Made by a program: the position numbers and the translations under genes. Below, piece by piece: positions 1 through 6,723 of a stretch of DNA of 9,405 nucleotides (the stretch's first letter is position 1; every line of letters starts with the position of its first letter). Below the pieces are notes generated by a model. It made no database searches. It was not told where the DNA came from and was given only the letters and a program-made list of their open reading frames with translations. This stretch comes from Rhodospirillales bacterium (GTDB lineage: Bacteria; Pseudomonadota; Alphaproteobacteria; UBA828): assembly GCA_026712885.1 (NCBI GenBank), contig JAPOPO010000197.1, positions 1 to 9,405 on the forward strand, written 5' to 3'.

Positions 1-1
1 C

Positions 2-2401
2 CGCGCCGGCTGGCTCTGGGGCGATGCGGTGGTGGCGGCTCTGGAGGCCGGCGGCCGCACCGCGCCGGGCGCGGGCCGCACCGGCGACGGGGGCGCGCTC
101 GCCGTCTGGACCCGGCTCAAGGAGTGGCAGGAGAGCGCGCCCCCCCCCGCACCCGGCCACGGCCCCGCGGGGACGGCGGCGGCTCGGCAGCGCCTCGCGC
201 TCCTGCTGGGCAAGGGCTCAGAGCCCAGGCCCGAGCAGGCGGACTTTGCCTCTGCCGCCTGCGCCGCCTTCGACCCCATCGAGGCGGAAGAAGAGCCCCA
301 CGTGGTGCTGGCCGAGGCCGGCCCCGGGGTCGGCAAGACCCTCGGCTACATCGCGCCGGCGAGCCTCTGGGCCGAGCGCAACGAGGGCACGGTCTGGCTC
401 TCCACCTTCACCCGCAACCTCCAACGCCAGATCGACCAGGAGCTCGACCGGCTCTACCCGGAGCCCAAGGTCAAGGCGGAGAAGGTGGTACTGCGCAAGG
501 GCCGCGAGAACTACCTCTGCCTGCTCAACATGGAGGAAGCGCTCGGGCGCAGCGCGCTGATGACGGGGGACCGCATTGCCCTGGGCCTCATGGCCCGGTG
601 GGCGGCCGCGACTCGGGACGGCGACATCACCGGCGGCGATCTGCCGGCCTGGCTCGCCGACCTGCTCGGCTACGGCCGCACCCTCGGCCTCGCGGACAGG
701 CGCGGCGAGTGCATCCACAGCGCCTGCACCCACTACCGCCGCTGCTTCATCGAGAAGAGCCAGCGCAAGACGCGGCGGGCGGACATGGTCATCGCCAATC
801 ACGCGCTGCTCATGGTGCAGGCCGCGCGCGCGGTCTTCGGCACCGGCGACGAGCGAAGCGTGCCGACCCGCTATGTACTCGACGAAGGGCACCATCTCTT
901 CGACGCAGCCGACAGCGCCTTCTCCGCCCATCTCTCCGGCAAAGAGGCACTCGAGCTGAGGCGCTGGCTGCTCGGCCCGGAATCGCGGGGCCGCGGCGAT
1001 GCCGGCCGCGCGCGGGGCCTGCGCAGCCGGATCGAGGATCTGATCGCCGACCGCGACGCTGCGCGCGAGGCCCTCGACGACGCGCTGAAAGCCGCGCACG
1101 CGCTGCCCGGCACCGATTGGCACCAGCGGCTCGCGGCCGGATCGGCGCAGGGGGCGTGCGAGCGCTTCCTCGCGCTGGTGCGGGACCAGGTCATGGCGCG
1201 CGCGCCGGAGCCCCGCAGCGGCTACGGCATCGAAGCGCCGGTGTATCCGCTCATTCCCGGCATCGCGGAGGCTGCAGCGAATCTGGAGACGGCGCTGGCC
1301 GGGATCGCCCGGCCGCTCGGCCGGCTCGCGGCACAGCTCGCGGCGCACCTCGACGCCGAGGCTGAGAGCCTGGAGACCGCCGAGCGCCAGCGCATCGAGG
1401 CCGTGGTGCGCGGCATTGAGCGGCGGGTGGGCGAGCAGCTCGACTCCTGGCGCGCCATGCTCACGGACATGACGGCTGCGCCCGTCGCCGACGAGGAGCT
1501 GTCGCAAGACGCCGAAGACGCGCCGGACGCCACGGGCTTCGTCGACTGGTTCGCGATCTCCCGCATCGACGGGCGTGACGTCGACGTCGGCATGCACCGC
1601 CACCACGTGGACCCGACGATCCCCTTCGCCGCCTTCGTCACGGGCCGCTCCCACGGCGCGCTCATCACCTCGGCGACGCTGCGGGACGGCAGCGGCGACC
1701 CGGAGCACGACTGGGCCGCGGCCGAGGCGACCACGGGCGGACGCCACCTGAAGGCGCCCGCGATCCGCGCCGCCCTCCCCTCCCCCTTCGACTACGGCGC
1801 GCAGACCCGCGTGCTGGTGGTGACCGACGTGAGGCGCGGCGCGCCCGACCGGGTCGCGGCGGCCTACCGCGCGCTCTTCACGGCCGCCGGCGGCGGCGCG
1901 CTCGGCCTCTTCACCGCCATCGCGCGGCTGCGCGGGGTGCACGAGCGCATCGCCGGTGCGCTGGACGAGGCCAACCTCCCGCTCTGGGCCCAGCACGTGG
2001 ACCCGCTCGACCCGACGACCCTGGTCGACATCTTCCGCAGCGAGACCGACGCCTGCCTGCTCGGCACCGACGCGATGCGGGACGGCATCGACGTGCCCGG
2101 GCGGAGCCTGCGGCTCATCGTCTTCGACCGGGTGCCGTGGCCCCGGCCCGACATCCTGCACAAGGCGCGCCGCCGGGTCTTCGGTGGCGGACGCTACGAC
2201 GACCGGCTGACGCGCGGGCGGCTTCGGCAGGCCTACGGCCGGCTGGTGCGCCGCGCTGACGATCGCGGCGTCTTCGTCCTGCTCGACCCCGCGCTGCCGA
2301 GCCGGCTCGCCGGCGCCTTCCCGCCCGGCGTCGAGGTGGAGCGCGTGGGCCTTGCCGAAGCCGTCGAGATCACCCGCACCTTCGTCGGGCCGGAGGCGTA
2401 G
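2..2401 (+). CDS. DinG/XPD-family Fe-S ATP-dependent DNA helicase, 5' end outside window
   Basis: Superfamily 2 DNA helicase of the DinG/XPD type, expected to unwind DNA 5'-3' using ATP in repair or replication-conflict resolution. The frame is open to the left edge (residues RAGWLWGDAVVAALEAGG), so the GTG at 29 is probably not the true start and perhaps 100 or more N-terminal residues are missing. Seen in order: Walker A AEAGPGVGKT (311-340); four cysteine codons at 518, 710, 725 and 743, spaced C-x63-C-x4-C-x5-C as in the 4Fe-4S domain of this family; ANHALLM just after it; the DEAH-type box as DEGHH (881-895); motif III SAT (1670-1678); motif V around LLGTDAMRDGIDVPG (about 2060-2100); motif VI QAYGRLVRRADDRG (2228-2269). 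The usual Thr in the P-loop (AGTGxGKT) is Pro here. All core motifs are intact, so it is likely active. Nine consecutive C residues lie at 140-148. The family call is firm; the exact role is inferred. Confidence 0.9.
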   Translation, partial: RAGWLWGDAVVAALEAGGRTAPGAGRTGDGGALAVWTRLKEWQESAPPPAPGHGPAGTAAARQRLALLLGKGSEPRPEQADFASAACAAFDPIEAEEEPHVVLAEAGPGVGKTLGYIAPASLWAERNEGTVWLSTFTRNLQRQIDQELDRLYPEPKVKAEKVVLRKGRENYLCLLNMEEALGRSALMTGDRIALGLMARWAAATRDGDITGGDLPAWLADLLGYGRTLGLADRRGECIHSACTHYRRCFIEKSQRKTRRADMVIANHALLMVQAARAVFGTGDERSVPTRYVLDEGHHLFDAADSAFSAHLSGKEALELRRWLLGPESRGRGDAGRARGLRSRIEDLIADRDAAREALDDALKAAHALPGTDWHQRLAAGSAQGACERFLALVRDQVMARAPEPRSGYGIEAPVYPLIPGIAEAAANLETALAGIARPLGRLAAQLAAHLDAEAESLETAERQRIEAVVRGIERRVGEQLDSWRAMLTDMTAAPVADEELSQDAEDAPDATGFVDWFAISRIDGRDVDVGMHRHHVDPTIPFAAFVTGRSHGALITSATLRDGSGDPEHDWAAAEATTGGRHLKAPAIRAALPSPFDYGAQTRVLVVTDVRRGAPDRVAAAYRALFTAAGGGALGLFTAIARLRGVHERIAGALDEANLPLWAQHVDPLDPTTLVDIFRSETDACLLGTDAMRDGIDVPGRSLRLIVFDRVPWPRPDILHKARRRVFGGGRYDDRLTRGRLRQAYGRLVRRADDRGVFVLLDPALPSRLAGAFPPGVEVERVGLAEAVEITRTFVGPEA

Positions 2402-2418
2402 CCGTCGCGACGCAGGCC

Positions 2419-2448
2419 GTGACATTGGTGAGAAGTCCGGGCTAGGGT
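2419..2448 (+). promoter_or_regulatory. candidate promoter for the DUF815 ATPase gene
   Basis: In the 77-base gap after the helicase stop there is GTGACA (2419-2424), an 18-base spacer, and TAGGGT (2443-2448). This resembles loose alphaproteobacterial sigma-70 promoters. Transcription would begin near 2455, leaving a short leader before the ATG at 2479. No clear Shine-Dalgarno precedes that ATG. The call rests on eye-matching two short hexamers only. Confidence 0.35.
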
Positions 2449-2478
2449 CCGCGCGCCTTTCAACCAGCCGGTGCACCC

Positions 2479-3357
2479 ATGTCGGACTCGGAGTTGGCGC
2501 CCCTGCTCAAGCGGGTCGCGGAAGCGCTGGAGCGCCTCTCTCCGGCCGGGGTGGAGGACGCTGGCCTCGATGCGGCGGAAGGCTTCGTCTGGCACGCCGA
2601 TGGCGCCCGCCTCGAGGCCGTGCCCCGGATTAACCGGCTGGAGCTCCCGCTCCTCAAGGGTATCGACCGGGTGCGCGACATCCTGCTCGACAACACCCGG
2701 CGCTTCGCCGGCGGCCTGCCGGCCAACAACGCCCTGCTGTGGGGCGCGCGGGGCATGGGCAAGAGCTCGCTCATCAAGGCGGTGCATGGCGTGGTGGCGG
2801 CTGACGCGGCGGGCGGCCTCAAGCTCATTGAGATTCACCGGGAGGAAATATCTTCGCTGCCGCTGCTGCTCGGGCGCCTGCGCGGCTGCGACCAGCAGTG
2901 CCTGCTCTTCTGCGACGACCTCTCCTTCGAATCCGAGGACACCACATACAAGTCGCTCAAGGCGGCACTGGAAGGCGGCATCAGCGGCCGGCCCGACAAC
3001 GTGCTCTTCTACGCCACCTCGAACCGCCGCCATCTGATGCCGCGCGACATGATCGACAACGAGCGCTCGACCGCGATCCACCCCGGCGAGGCGGTGGAGG
3101 AGTCGGTCTCGCTCTCGGATCGCTTCGGGCTCTGGCTCGGCTTCCATCCCTGCGACCAGGCGACCTTCTTCGCCATGGTCGAAGGCTATGCCGACCATTT
3201 CGGTCTGGCCGTCGACCACGAGACCCTGCACGCGGAGGCCATCGAGTGGAGCATGACCCGCGGCGCCCGGTCGGGTCGGGTGGCCTGGCAGTTCGTGCAG
3301 GACCTCGCCGGGCGGCTCGGGGTCGAGCTCACACAGGCCGACGGGCGCCCGGCTTAG
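2479..3357 (+). CDS. DUF815 family AAA+ ATPase
   Basis: A 292-residue P-loop ATPase of the DUF815 family, widespread in Proteobacteria; its cellular role is not firmly established. An N-terminal helical region of about 60 residues is followed by the family-typical segment PRINRLELPLLKGIDRVRDI. Then come Walker A GARGMGKSS (residues 89-97), Walker B LLFCDDLSFE with acidic pair D146-D147, and sensor-1 ATSNRRH with Asn182. The conserved SLSDRFGLWLGF stretch follows, and a small helical lid domain ends the protein. Length and motif order match the family, so it looks complete and functional. It has its own candidate promoter. It converges on the nlpD-like gene with 6 bases between stops. In many alphaproteobacteria this ATPase lies between the LysM/M23 lipoprotein gene and yajC-secDF (from memory); here a helicase gene occupies the yajC side. 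No transmembrane segment is visible, so it is probably cytoplasmic. Confidence 0.9.
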   Translation: MSDSELAPLLKRVAEALERLSPAGVEDAGLDAAEGFVWHADGARLEAVPRINRLELPLLKGIDRVRDILLDNTRRFAGGLPANNALLWGARGMGKSSLIKAVHGVVAADAAGGLKLIEIHREEISSLPLLLGRLRGCDQQCLLFCDDLSFESEDTTYKSLKAALEGGISGRPDNVLFYATSNRRHLMPRDMIDNERSTAIHPGEAVEESVSLSDRFGLWLGFHPCDQATFFAMVEGYADHFGLAVDHETLHAEAIEWSMTRGARSGRVAWQFVQDLAGRLGVELTQADGRPA

Positions 3358-3363
3358 TTTCCT

Positions 3364-4407
3364 TTACTTGCGGGAGAGCAGCCGCAGCGGGTCCTGCGGC
3401 TCGCCGTTGCGTCTGATCTCGAAATGGGCCTGCGGACGTGAGACGCCGCCCGTCCTGCCCGAGCGCGAGATCACCTGGCCGCGGCGCACGACGTCCCCCT
3501 TCCCCACCAGGAGGGAGGCGTTGTGGGCATAGGCCGTCATCCAGCCGTCGTCATGCCGGATGAGCACGAGGTTTCCGTATCCTCTGAGCTCGTTGCCGGC
3601 GTAGGCCACCACGCCGTTCTGAGAGGCGCGCACATCGCTGCCCACGGGCACGGCGATGTTGATGCCGTCGTTGTGCTTGCCGCCCGGCTTGGAGCCGAAG
3701 CCGGAGATCACGCGGCCTTCGAGCGGCCAAAGGAAGGTGTTGCGCGTGGGCGGAAGCGGCACGTCCGCCGAATTGGATCGACGCGCCAGCGCGTACAGCG
3801 TGGGTGTGGGCGGCGTCGCTTCCGGCTCCGCTTGCGCCACGCGCGAGCCGTTGGAACGCGGCGGCTCCGGCGCCGCGGGCTCCACCTGTAGTGGTGGCAC
3901 GGGTTCCACGTGAATCCGCGGTGCGGGCGCCGCGACCACTGTACGGACAGGTTCCTTAGGCGCTAGGCGGGCCGGCGGCTCGTCGCGTCGGGCAGCGGCA
4001 TGGGCCGTGCGGGGAAGAACGAGCCGCTGGCCCGTTCGCAACCAGTAGGGGTGGCTCAGATCGTTGATCTCGATGATCGCGATCGCCTCCACACCGTGGC
4101 GGTAGGCGATCTCGCTGACCGTGTCGCCGTCAACGACCGTTAGCAGTTGCACCGGCTTCTCCTGCGGCATCGGCGGTGCCGGTTCAGGCGTAGCCGCCTC
4201 CAATGGCGGCCGCATCCTCTCCTCCGGCGCTGGTGCGTGCTGCAACGCCGCCAGCGCCGCATCGGCCTCGGCGGGCCTTGAGTCCGTCTGCAGCCCCAAG
4301 CTGAAGGGAAGTTCCACGCAGGCGCTTATACCTATGAGCACAATTGCCATCAGGGCGCCGCCCGCAAGCGGCGCGACCAGTCCAGTCTCACGGATGCAGC
4401 TGATCAT
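3364..4407 (-). CDS. nlpD: NlpD-like LysM/M23 lipoprotein, probable amidase activator
   Basis: Envelope lipoprotein that probably binds peptidoglycan and activates a cell-wall amidase during septum splitting. With the start at 4407 it has 347 residues. A signal peptide ends in the lipobox ISAC, making Cys30 the lipidated residue. A LysM domain spans about 87-132, a long Pro/Ala/Glu-rich linker about 133-222, and a LytM/M23 domain about 226-343 (GYGNLVLIRHDDGWMTAYAH). The catalytic site is degenerate. The canonical H-x-G-x-D reads N246-D-G-I-N250, and the H-x-H near the end reads Q326-A-H328. This argues for a regulator, as in E. coli NlpD, not a peptidase. Start choice: the ATG at 4407 overlaps the surE stop as ATGA and has GGGAGG seven bases upstream; the in-frame ATG at 4428 has no such site. 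It is the last gene of the serS-surE operon. Its paralogue relationships (NlpD, DipM, LdpF-type) cannot be settled by eye. Confidence 0.88.
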   Translation of the reverse strand: MISCIRETGLVAPLAGGALMAIVLIGISACVELPFSLGLQTDSRPAEADAALAALQHAPAPEERMRPPLEAATPEPAPPMPQEKPVQLLTVVDGDTVSEIAYRHGVEAIAIIEINDLSHPYWLRTGQRLVLPRTAHAAARRDEPPARLAPKEPVRTVVAAPAPRIHVEPVPPLQVEPAAPEPPRSNGSRVAQAEPEATPPTPTLYALARRSNSADVPLPPTRNTFLWPLEGRVISGFGSKPGGKHNDGINIAVPVGSDVRASQNGVVAYAGNELRGYGNLVLIRHDDGWMTAYAHNASLLVGKGDVVRRGQVISRSGRTGGVSRPQAHFEIRRNGEPQDPLRLLSRK

Positions 4408-5159
4408 TCGATGACCTCCCGCAGCCATGTCAGGGTTCTACGGTGGGTAAGGTCCATATGAAGCGGGGTGACAGAGACGTAGCCCTCGTCGAGAGCATCC
4501 ATGTCGGTGCCGCGCTGCCCGCTGCCCGCCGCAGGCAATTGCGCACCGATCCAGTAGTAGGGCCTGCCCCGGGGGTCGATCCGCTCTTCCAGGGTGTCGT
4601 CGAGTGCGTGCAGGCCCTGACGCACCACCCTGATGCCGCGCACGTCGGCAGCCGGCAGGTCAGGGAAATTCACGTTGATGAGGACGCGCTTGGGCCAGCC
4701 GCGCTCGATCAGCATCGGCAGGAGACGCCCGGCCCACTGCTCTGCGGTCGCCCAATGGTGCTTGCGGCCGTCTCCGTAGGCCTGGCTGAACGCCACCGCC
4801 GGCGCGCCGAACAGCGTCGCCTCCATGGCCGCCGCGATGGTGCCGGAATAGGTCACGTCCTCGCCGACGTTGGGGCCGTCGTTGACGCCGGAAAGCACCA
4901 TATCGGGCGGGCCGTCGGCCATGATCTTGTTGAAGGCGAGGAAGACGCAGTCGGTGGGCGTGCCGTTGACGGCATGACGGCGCTTCGAGATGCGGCGGCT
5001 GCGCAGCGGCCGGTGCAACGTGAGCGAATGGGACGAAGCGCTCTGCTGGGTCTCGGGCGCCACCACCCACACATCCTTGGAGAGCCCGCGTGCGATCCGC
5101 TCCAGCACCTTGATCCCGGGCGCGTCGATGCCGTCGTCGTTGGTGACGAGGATGCGCAT
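4404..5159 (-). CDS. surE: 5'/3'-nucleotidase SurE
   Basis: SurE-family metal-dependent phosphatase that hydrolyses nucleoside 5'- and 3'-monophosphates, often tied to stationary-phase survival. The 251-residue protein opens with the diagnostic MRILVTNDDGIDAPG. Metal and catalytic positions seen in the E. coli enzyme are all present: D8, D9, S40 (in QQSASSHSLTL) and N93 (in SGVNDGPNVGEDV). The NGTPTDCV and YSGTIAAAMEA signatures also match, and the length is typical. The ATG at 5159 shares its A with the serS TGA (TGATG), and GGAGG sits 10 bases upstream, so translation is coupled to serS. The open frame runs on upstream to 5468, but that part is an antisense-phase shadow of serS. Downstream it overlaps the nlpD-like gene by 4 bases. 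pcm, often found between surE and nlpD in Proteobacteria, is absent. Identification is firm. Confidence 0.97.
   Translation of the reverse strand: MRILVTNDDGIDAPGIKVLERIARGLSKDVWVVAPETQQSASSHSLTLHRPLRSRRISKRRHAVNGTPTDCVFLAFNKIMADGPPDMVLSGVNDGPNVGEDVTYSGTIAAAMEATLFGAPAVAFSQAYGDGRKHHWATAEQWAGRLLPMLIERGWPKRVLINVNFPDLPAADVRGIRVVRQGLHALDDTLEERIDPRGRPYYWIGAQLPAAGSGQRGTDMDALDEGYVSVTPLHMDLTHRRTLTWLREVIE
4414..4420 (-). promoter_or_regulatory. ribosome binding site fixing the nlpD start
   Basis: Read on the minus strand, GGGAGGT lies 7-8 bases before the ATG at 4407 and inside the last codons of surE. It supports the 4407 start over the upstream in-frame ATG at 4428 and implies translational coupling with surE. 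Confidence 0.7.
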
Positions 5160-6427
5160 CAGCCGATCGCCTCCAAGCCGCCGAGATAGGGGCGAAGCGC
5201 CTCGGGCACGGTCACGCCGCCGTCCTCGCGCTGGTAATTTTCGAGTACGGCGACCAGGGTGCGGCCGACCGCGAGCGCCGAGCCGTTGAGGGTGTGGACG
5301 AACTGCGTCTGTCTCTCGCCGGCCTTGCGGTAGCGCGCGTTCATGCGCCGCGCCTGGAAGTCCCCGCAGTTGGAGCAGCTGGAGATTTCGCGGTAGCGCC
5401 CCTGCCCCGGCAGCCAGACCTCGATGTCGTAGGTCTTGCGCGCCGAGAAGCCCATGTCGCCTGCACACAGCACCACTACCCGGTAGGCGAGGCCGAGGCG
5501 CTTCAGCACCTCCTCGGCGCAGGCGGTCATGCGCTCGTGCTCGGCCTCCGAGTCCTCCGGCCGGGTCACGCTCACCAGCTCGACCTTGGAGAACTGGTGC
5601 TGGCGCAGCATGCCCCTGGTGTCTTTGCCGGCAGCACCAGCCTCGGCGCGAAAGCAGGGCGTGTAGGCGGTGAAGCGGAGCGGCAGCGCGTCCTCGTCCA
5701 GGATCTCGCCGGCCGCGAGATTGGTGAGCGGCATCTCTGCCGTCGGGATCAGCCAGAAGCCGTCGGCGGTGTGGAACAGATCCTCCTCGAACTTCGGCAG
5801 GTTACCGGTGCCGAAGGCGGCGGCATCGCGCACCAGCAGCGGCGGCGCGGTCTCGGTATAGCCGAACTCGGTGGTGTGCATGTCGAGCATGAAGGCAGCC
5901 AGTGCCCGCTCCAGCCGCGCCAGCGCGCCCGAGAGCACGACGAAGCGTGAGCCCGAGAGCTTGGCCGCCCGCTCGAAGTCCATAAGCCCGAGAGCCTCGC
6001 CGATTTCGAAGTGCTGCTTTACATTGCTGTCTGAATAGTCCGGCTTGCCCCAGCGCCTGATCTCGACATTGGCGCTCTCGTCGTCTCCGGGGGGTACATC
6101 GTCCGCCGGCAGGTTGGGGAGGCCCGCGAGCAACGCGTCAAGCTTGGCGCCGAGCGCTTTCTCCTCCCGCTCGAGAGCTTGGGCCGCGTCCTTTAGACCG
6201 GCCACCTCGGCGATAAGGTCAGATACGTCTTCACCTCGGCCGCGCGCGGCGCCGATCTCCTTCGACTTCCGGTTGCGCTCCTTCTGACAATCTTGAAACG
6301 CAGTCTGGATCGCACGCCGCTGAGCATCGAGGTCTTGCACATGGGCCGCATGGGGCTCGACCCCGCGCCGGGCGAGGCCCCCGTCGAACAGATCGCCGTT
6401 CTCGCGAATCCACCGGGCGCTGAACAT
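5159..6427 (-). CDS. serS: seryl-tRNA synthetase
   Basis: Class II aminoacyl-tRNA synthetase that charges tRNA-Ser, and the Sec tRNA where one exists, with serine. The 422-residue length is normal. The N-terminal tRNA-binding arm is a long coiled coil at about residues 30-105, rich in K, E, A and R (KERNRKSKEIGAARGRGEDV). The catalytic core shows the serine-recognition TAE loop (229-231), motif 2 FRAEAGAAGKDTRGMLRQHQF (R260), the EISSCSNCGDFQARR segment (348-361) and motif 3 GRTLVAVLENYQ (R389). The start at 6427 gives the expected N-terminus (RWIRENGDLFDGGLARRG). The Shine-Dalgarno is weak, which may fit a short leader if the candidate promoter just upstream is real. It is the first gene of the serS-surE-nlpD operon and is divergent from the SprT-like gene. 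All essential motifs are intact. Confidence 0.98.
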   Translation of the reverse strand: MFSARWIRENGDLFDGGLARRGVEPHAAHVQDLDAQRRAIQTAFQDCQKERNRKSKEIGAARGRGEDVSDLIAEVAGLKDAAQALEREEKALGAKLDALLAGLPNLPADDVPPGDDESANVEIRRWGKPDYSDSNVKQHFEIGEALGLMDFERAAKLSGSRFVVLSGALARLERALAAFMLDMHTTEFGYTETAPPLLVRDAAAFGTGNLPKFEEDLFHTADGFWLIPTAEMPLTNLAAGEILDEDALPLRFTAYTPCFRAEAGAAGKDTRGMLRQHQFSKVELVSVTRPEDSEAEHERMTACAEEVLKRLGLAYRVVVLCAGDMGFSARKTYDIEVWLPGQGRYREISSCSNCGDFQARRMNARYRKAGERQTQFVHTLNGSALAVGRTLVAVLENYQREDGGVTVPEALRPYLGGLEAIG

Positions 6428-6437
6428 GACGGCCGCG

Positions 6438-6473
6438 CTTGTAACCCTGGGATATCAATTGTCAATACGTCAA
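6438..6473 (-). promoter_or_regulatory. candidate promoter of the serS operon
   Basis: On the minus strand, two overlapping -35-like hexamers occur, TTGACG (6473-6468) and TTGACA (6465-6460). The second is followed after 16 bases by TACAAG (6443-6438). The first is followed after 18 bases by CAGGGT, the same spacing and near-same -10 as the candidate DUF815 promoter. Either reading puts the transcript start within about 10 bases of the serS ATG, predicting a very short leader. The motif match is by eye. Confidence 0.4.
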
Positions 6474-6628
6474 CGCGTAGAATGGTTTCGGGCTCTGAGC
6501 TTTCACCCGGTGCGCAATTGTTCGGTTATGCCCGTAATACAAGGCAAATTGGACACATCGGCGTTCATGGCAGCGACGCGAATACCACTCTAGACCCTGC
6601 CGACGAATTGCACCTTGTGGCGTCGGAT

Positions 6629-6638
6629 CTTGTACAAG
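6629..6638. promoter_or_regulatory. 10-base perfect palindrome, possible operator
   Basis: CTTGTACAAG is self-complementary over all 10 bases and lies about 85 bases before the preferred start of the SprT-like gene. The symmetry does not extend further (T opposite T on the next step). A single short palindrome can arise by chance. Confidence 0.25.
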
Positions 6639-6710
6639 TCTTAGCACAATGACCGCCGAGTCGCGGCCCATGCTGGGCACCGCGAGAGCGGCGGACTCGA
6701 CGGGGCCGGA

Positions 6711-6716
6711 GAGGAG
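6711..6716 (+). promoter_or_regulatory. ribosome binding site deciding the GTG start of the SprT-like gene
   Basis: GAGGAG lies 7 bases before the GTG at 6724. Neither the upstream in-frame ATG at 6649 nor the one at 6670 has a comparable site, so GTG 6724 is preferred. Confidence 0.65.
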
Positions 6717-6723
6717 TTGGCGA

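Larger units (their letters stand above)
6428..6723. other. divergent intergenic region between serS and the SprT-like gene
   Basis: About 296 bases that are visibly richer in A+T than the rest of the window, with repeated CAATTG-type words (near 6456, 6515 and 6606). It holds the serS promoter candidate at its left end. A perfect 10-base palindrome, CTTGTACAAG, lies at 6629-6638. A 56-codon open frame on the + strand (6482-6652) overlaps an ATG at 6649 as ATGA; it has no Shine-Dalgarno and only 26 of 55 codons end in G or C, so I do not call it a gene. I see no tRNA, riboswitch or CRISPR structure here. A promoter for the SprT-like gene must lie here, but no good -35/-10 pair is visible. Confidence 0.6.

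Noticed and set aside
24..1365. Other plus-strand frames (24-560, 124-1365, 576-959)
   Set aside because: They overlap the helicase in other phases and give Arg/Pro/Ala-rich products without motifs.
218..2476. Long minus-strand open frame of 752 codons opposite the helicase
   Set aside because: Very long antisense frames are common in GC-rich sequence. The product is Arg/Gly/Ala-rich with no domain, while the + strand carries all helicase motifs in order.
3380..3401. 8-base stem hairpin near the convergent stops, considered as a terminator
   Set aside because: It lies in coding sequence and no T-run follows on either strand.
4408..4428. ATG at 4428 as the nlpD start
   Set aside because: It has no Shine-Dalgarno, whereas the ATG at 4407 has GGGAGG at good spacing and an ATGA overlap with surE.
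5160..5468. Upstream extension of SurE to 5468
   Set aside because: The added residues are an out-of-phase reading of serS. SurE homology starts exactly at MRILVTNDDG, with its own ribosome binding site.
6462..6680. Minus-strand 72-codon open frame in the intergenic region
   Set aside because: No ribosome binding site and no recognisable pattern, and it overlaps the serS promoter region and the SprT-like gene start.
6649..6723. ATG at 6649 as the start of the SprT-like gene
   Set aside because: It lacks a ribosome binding site and adds 25 residues without domain character. GTG 6724 has GAGGAG seven bases upstream. It remains possible.
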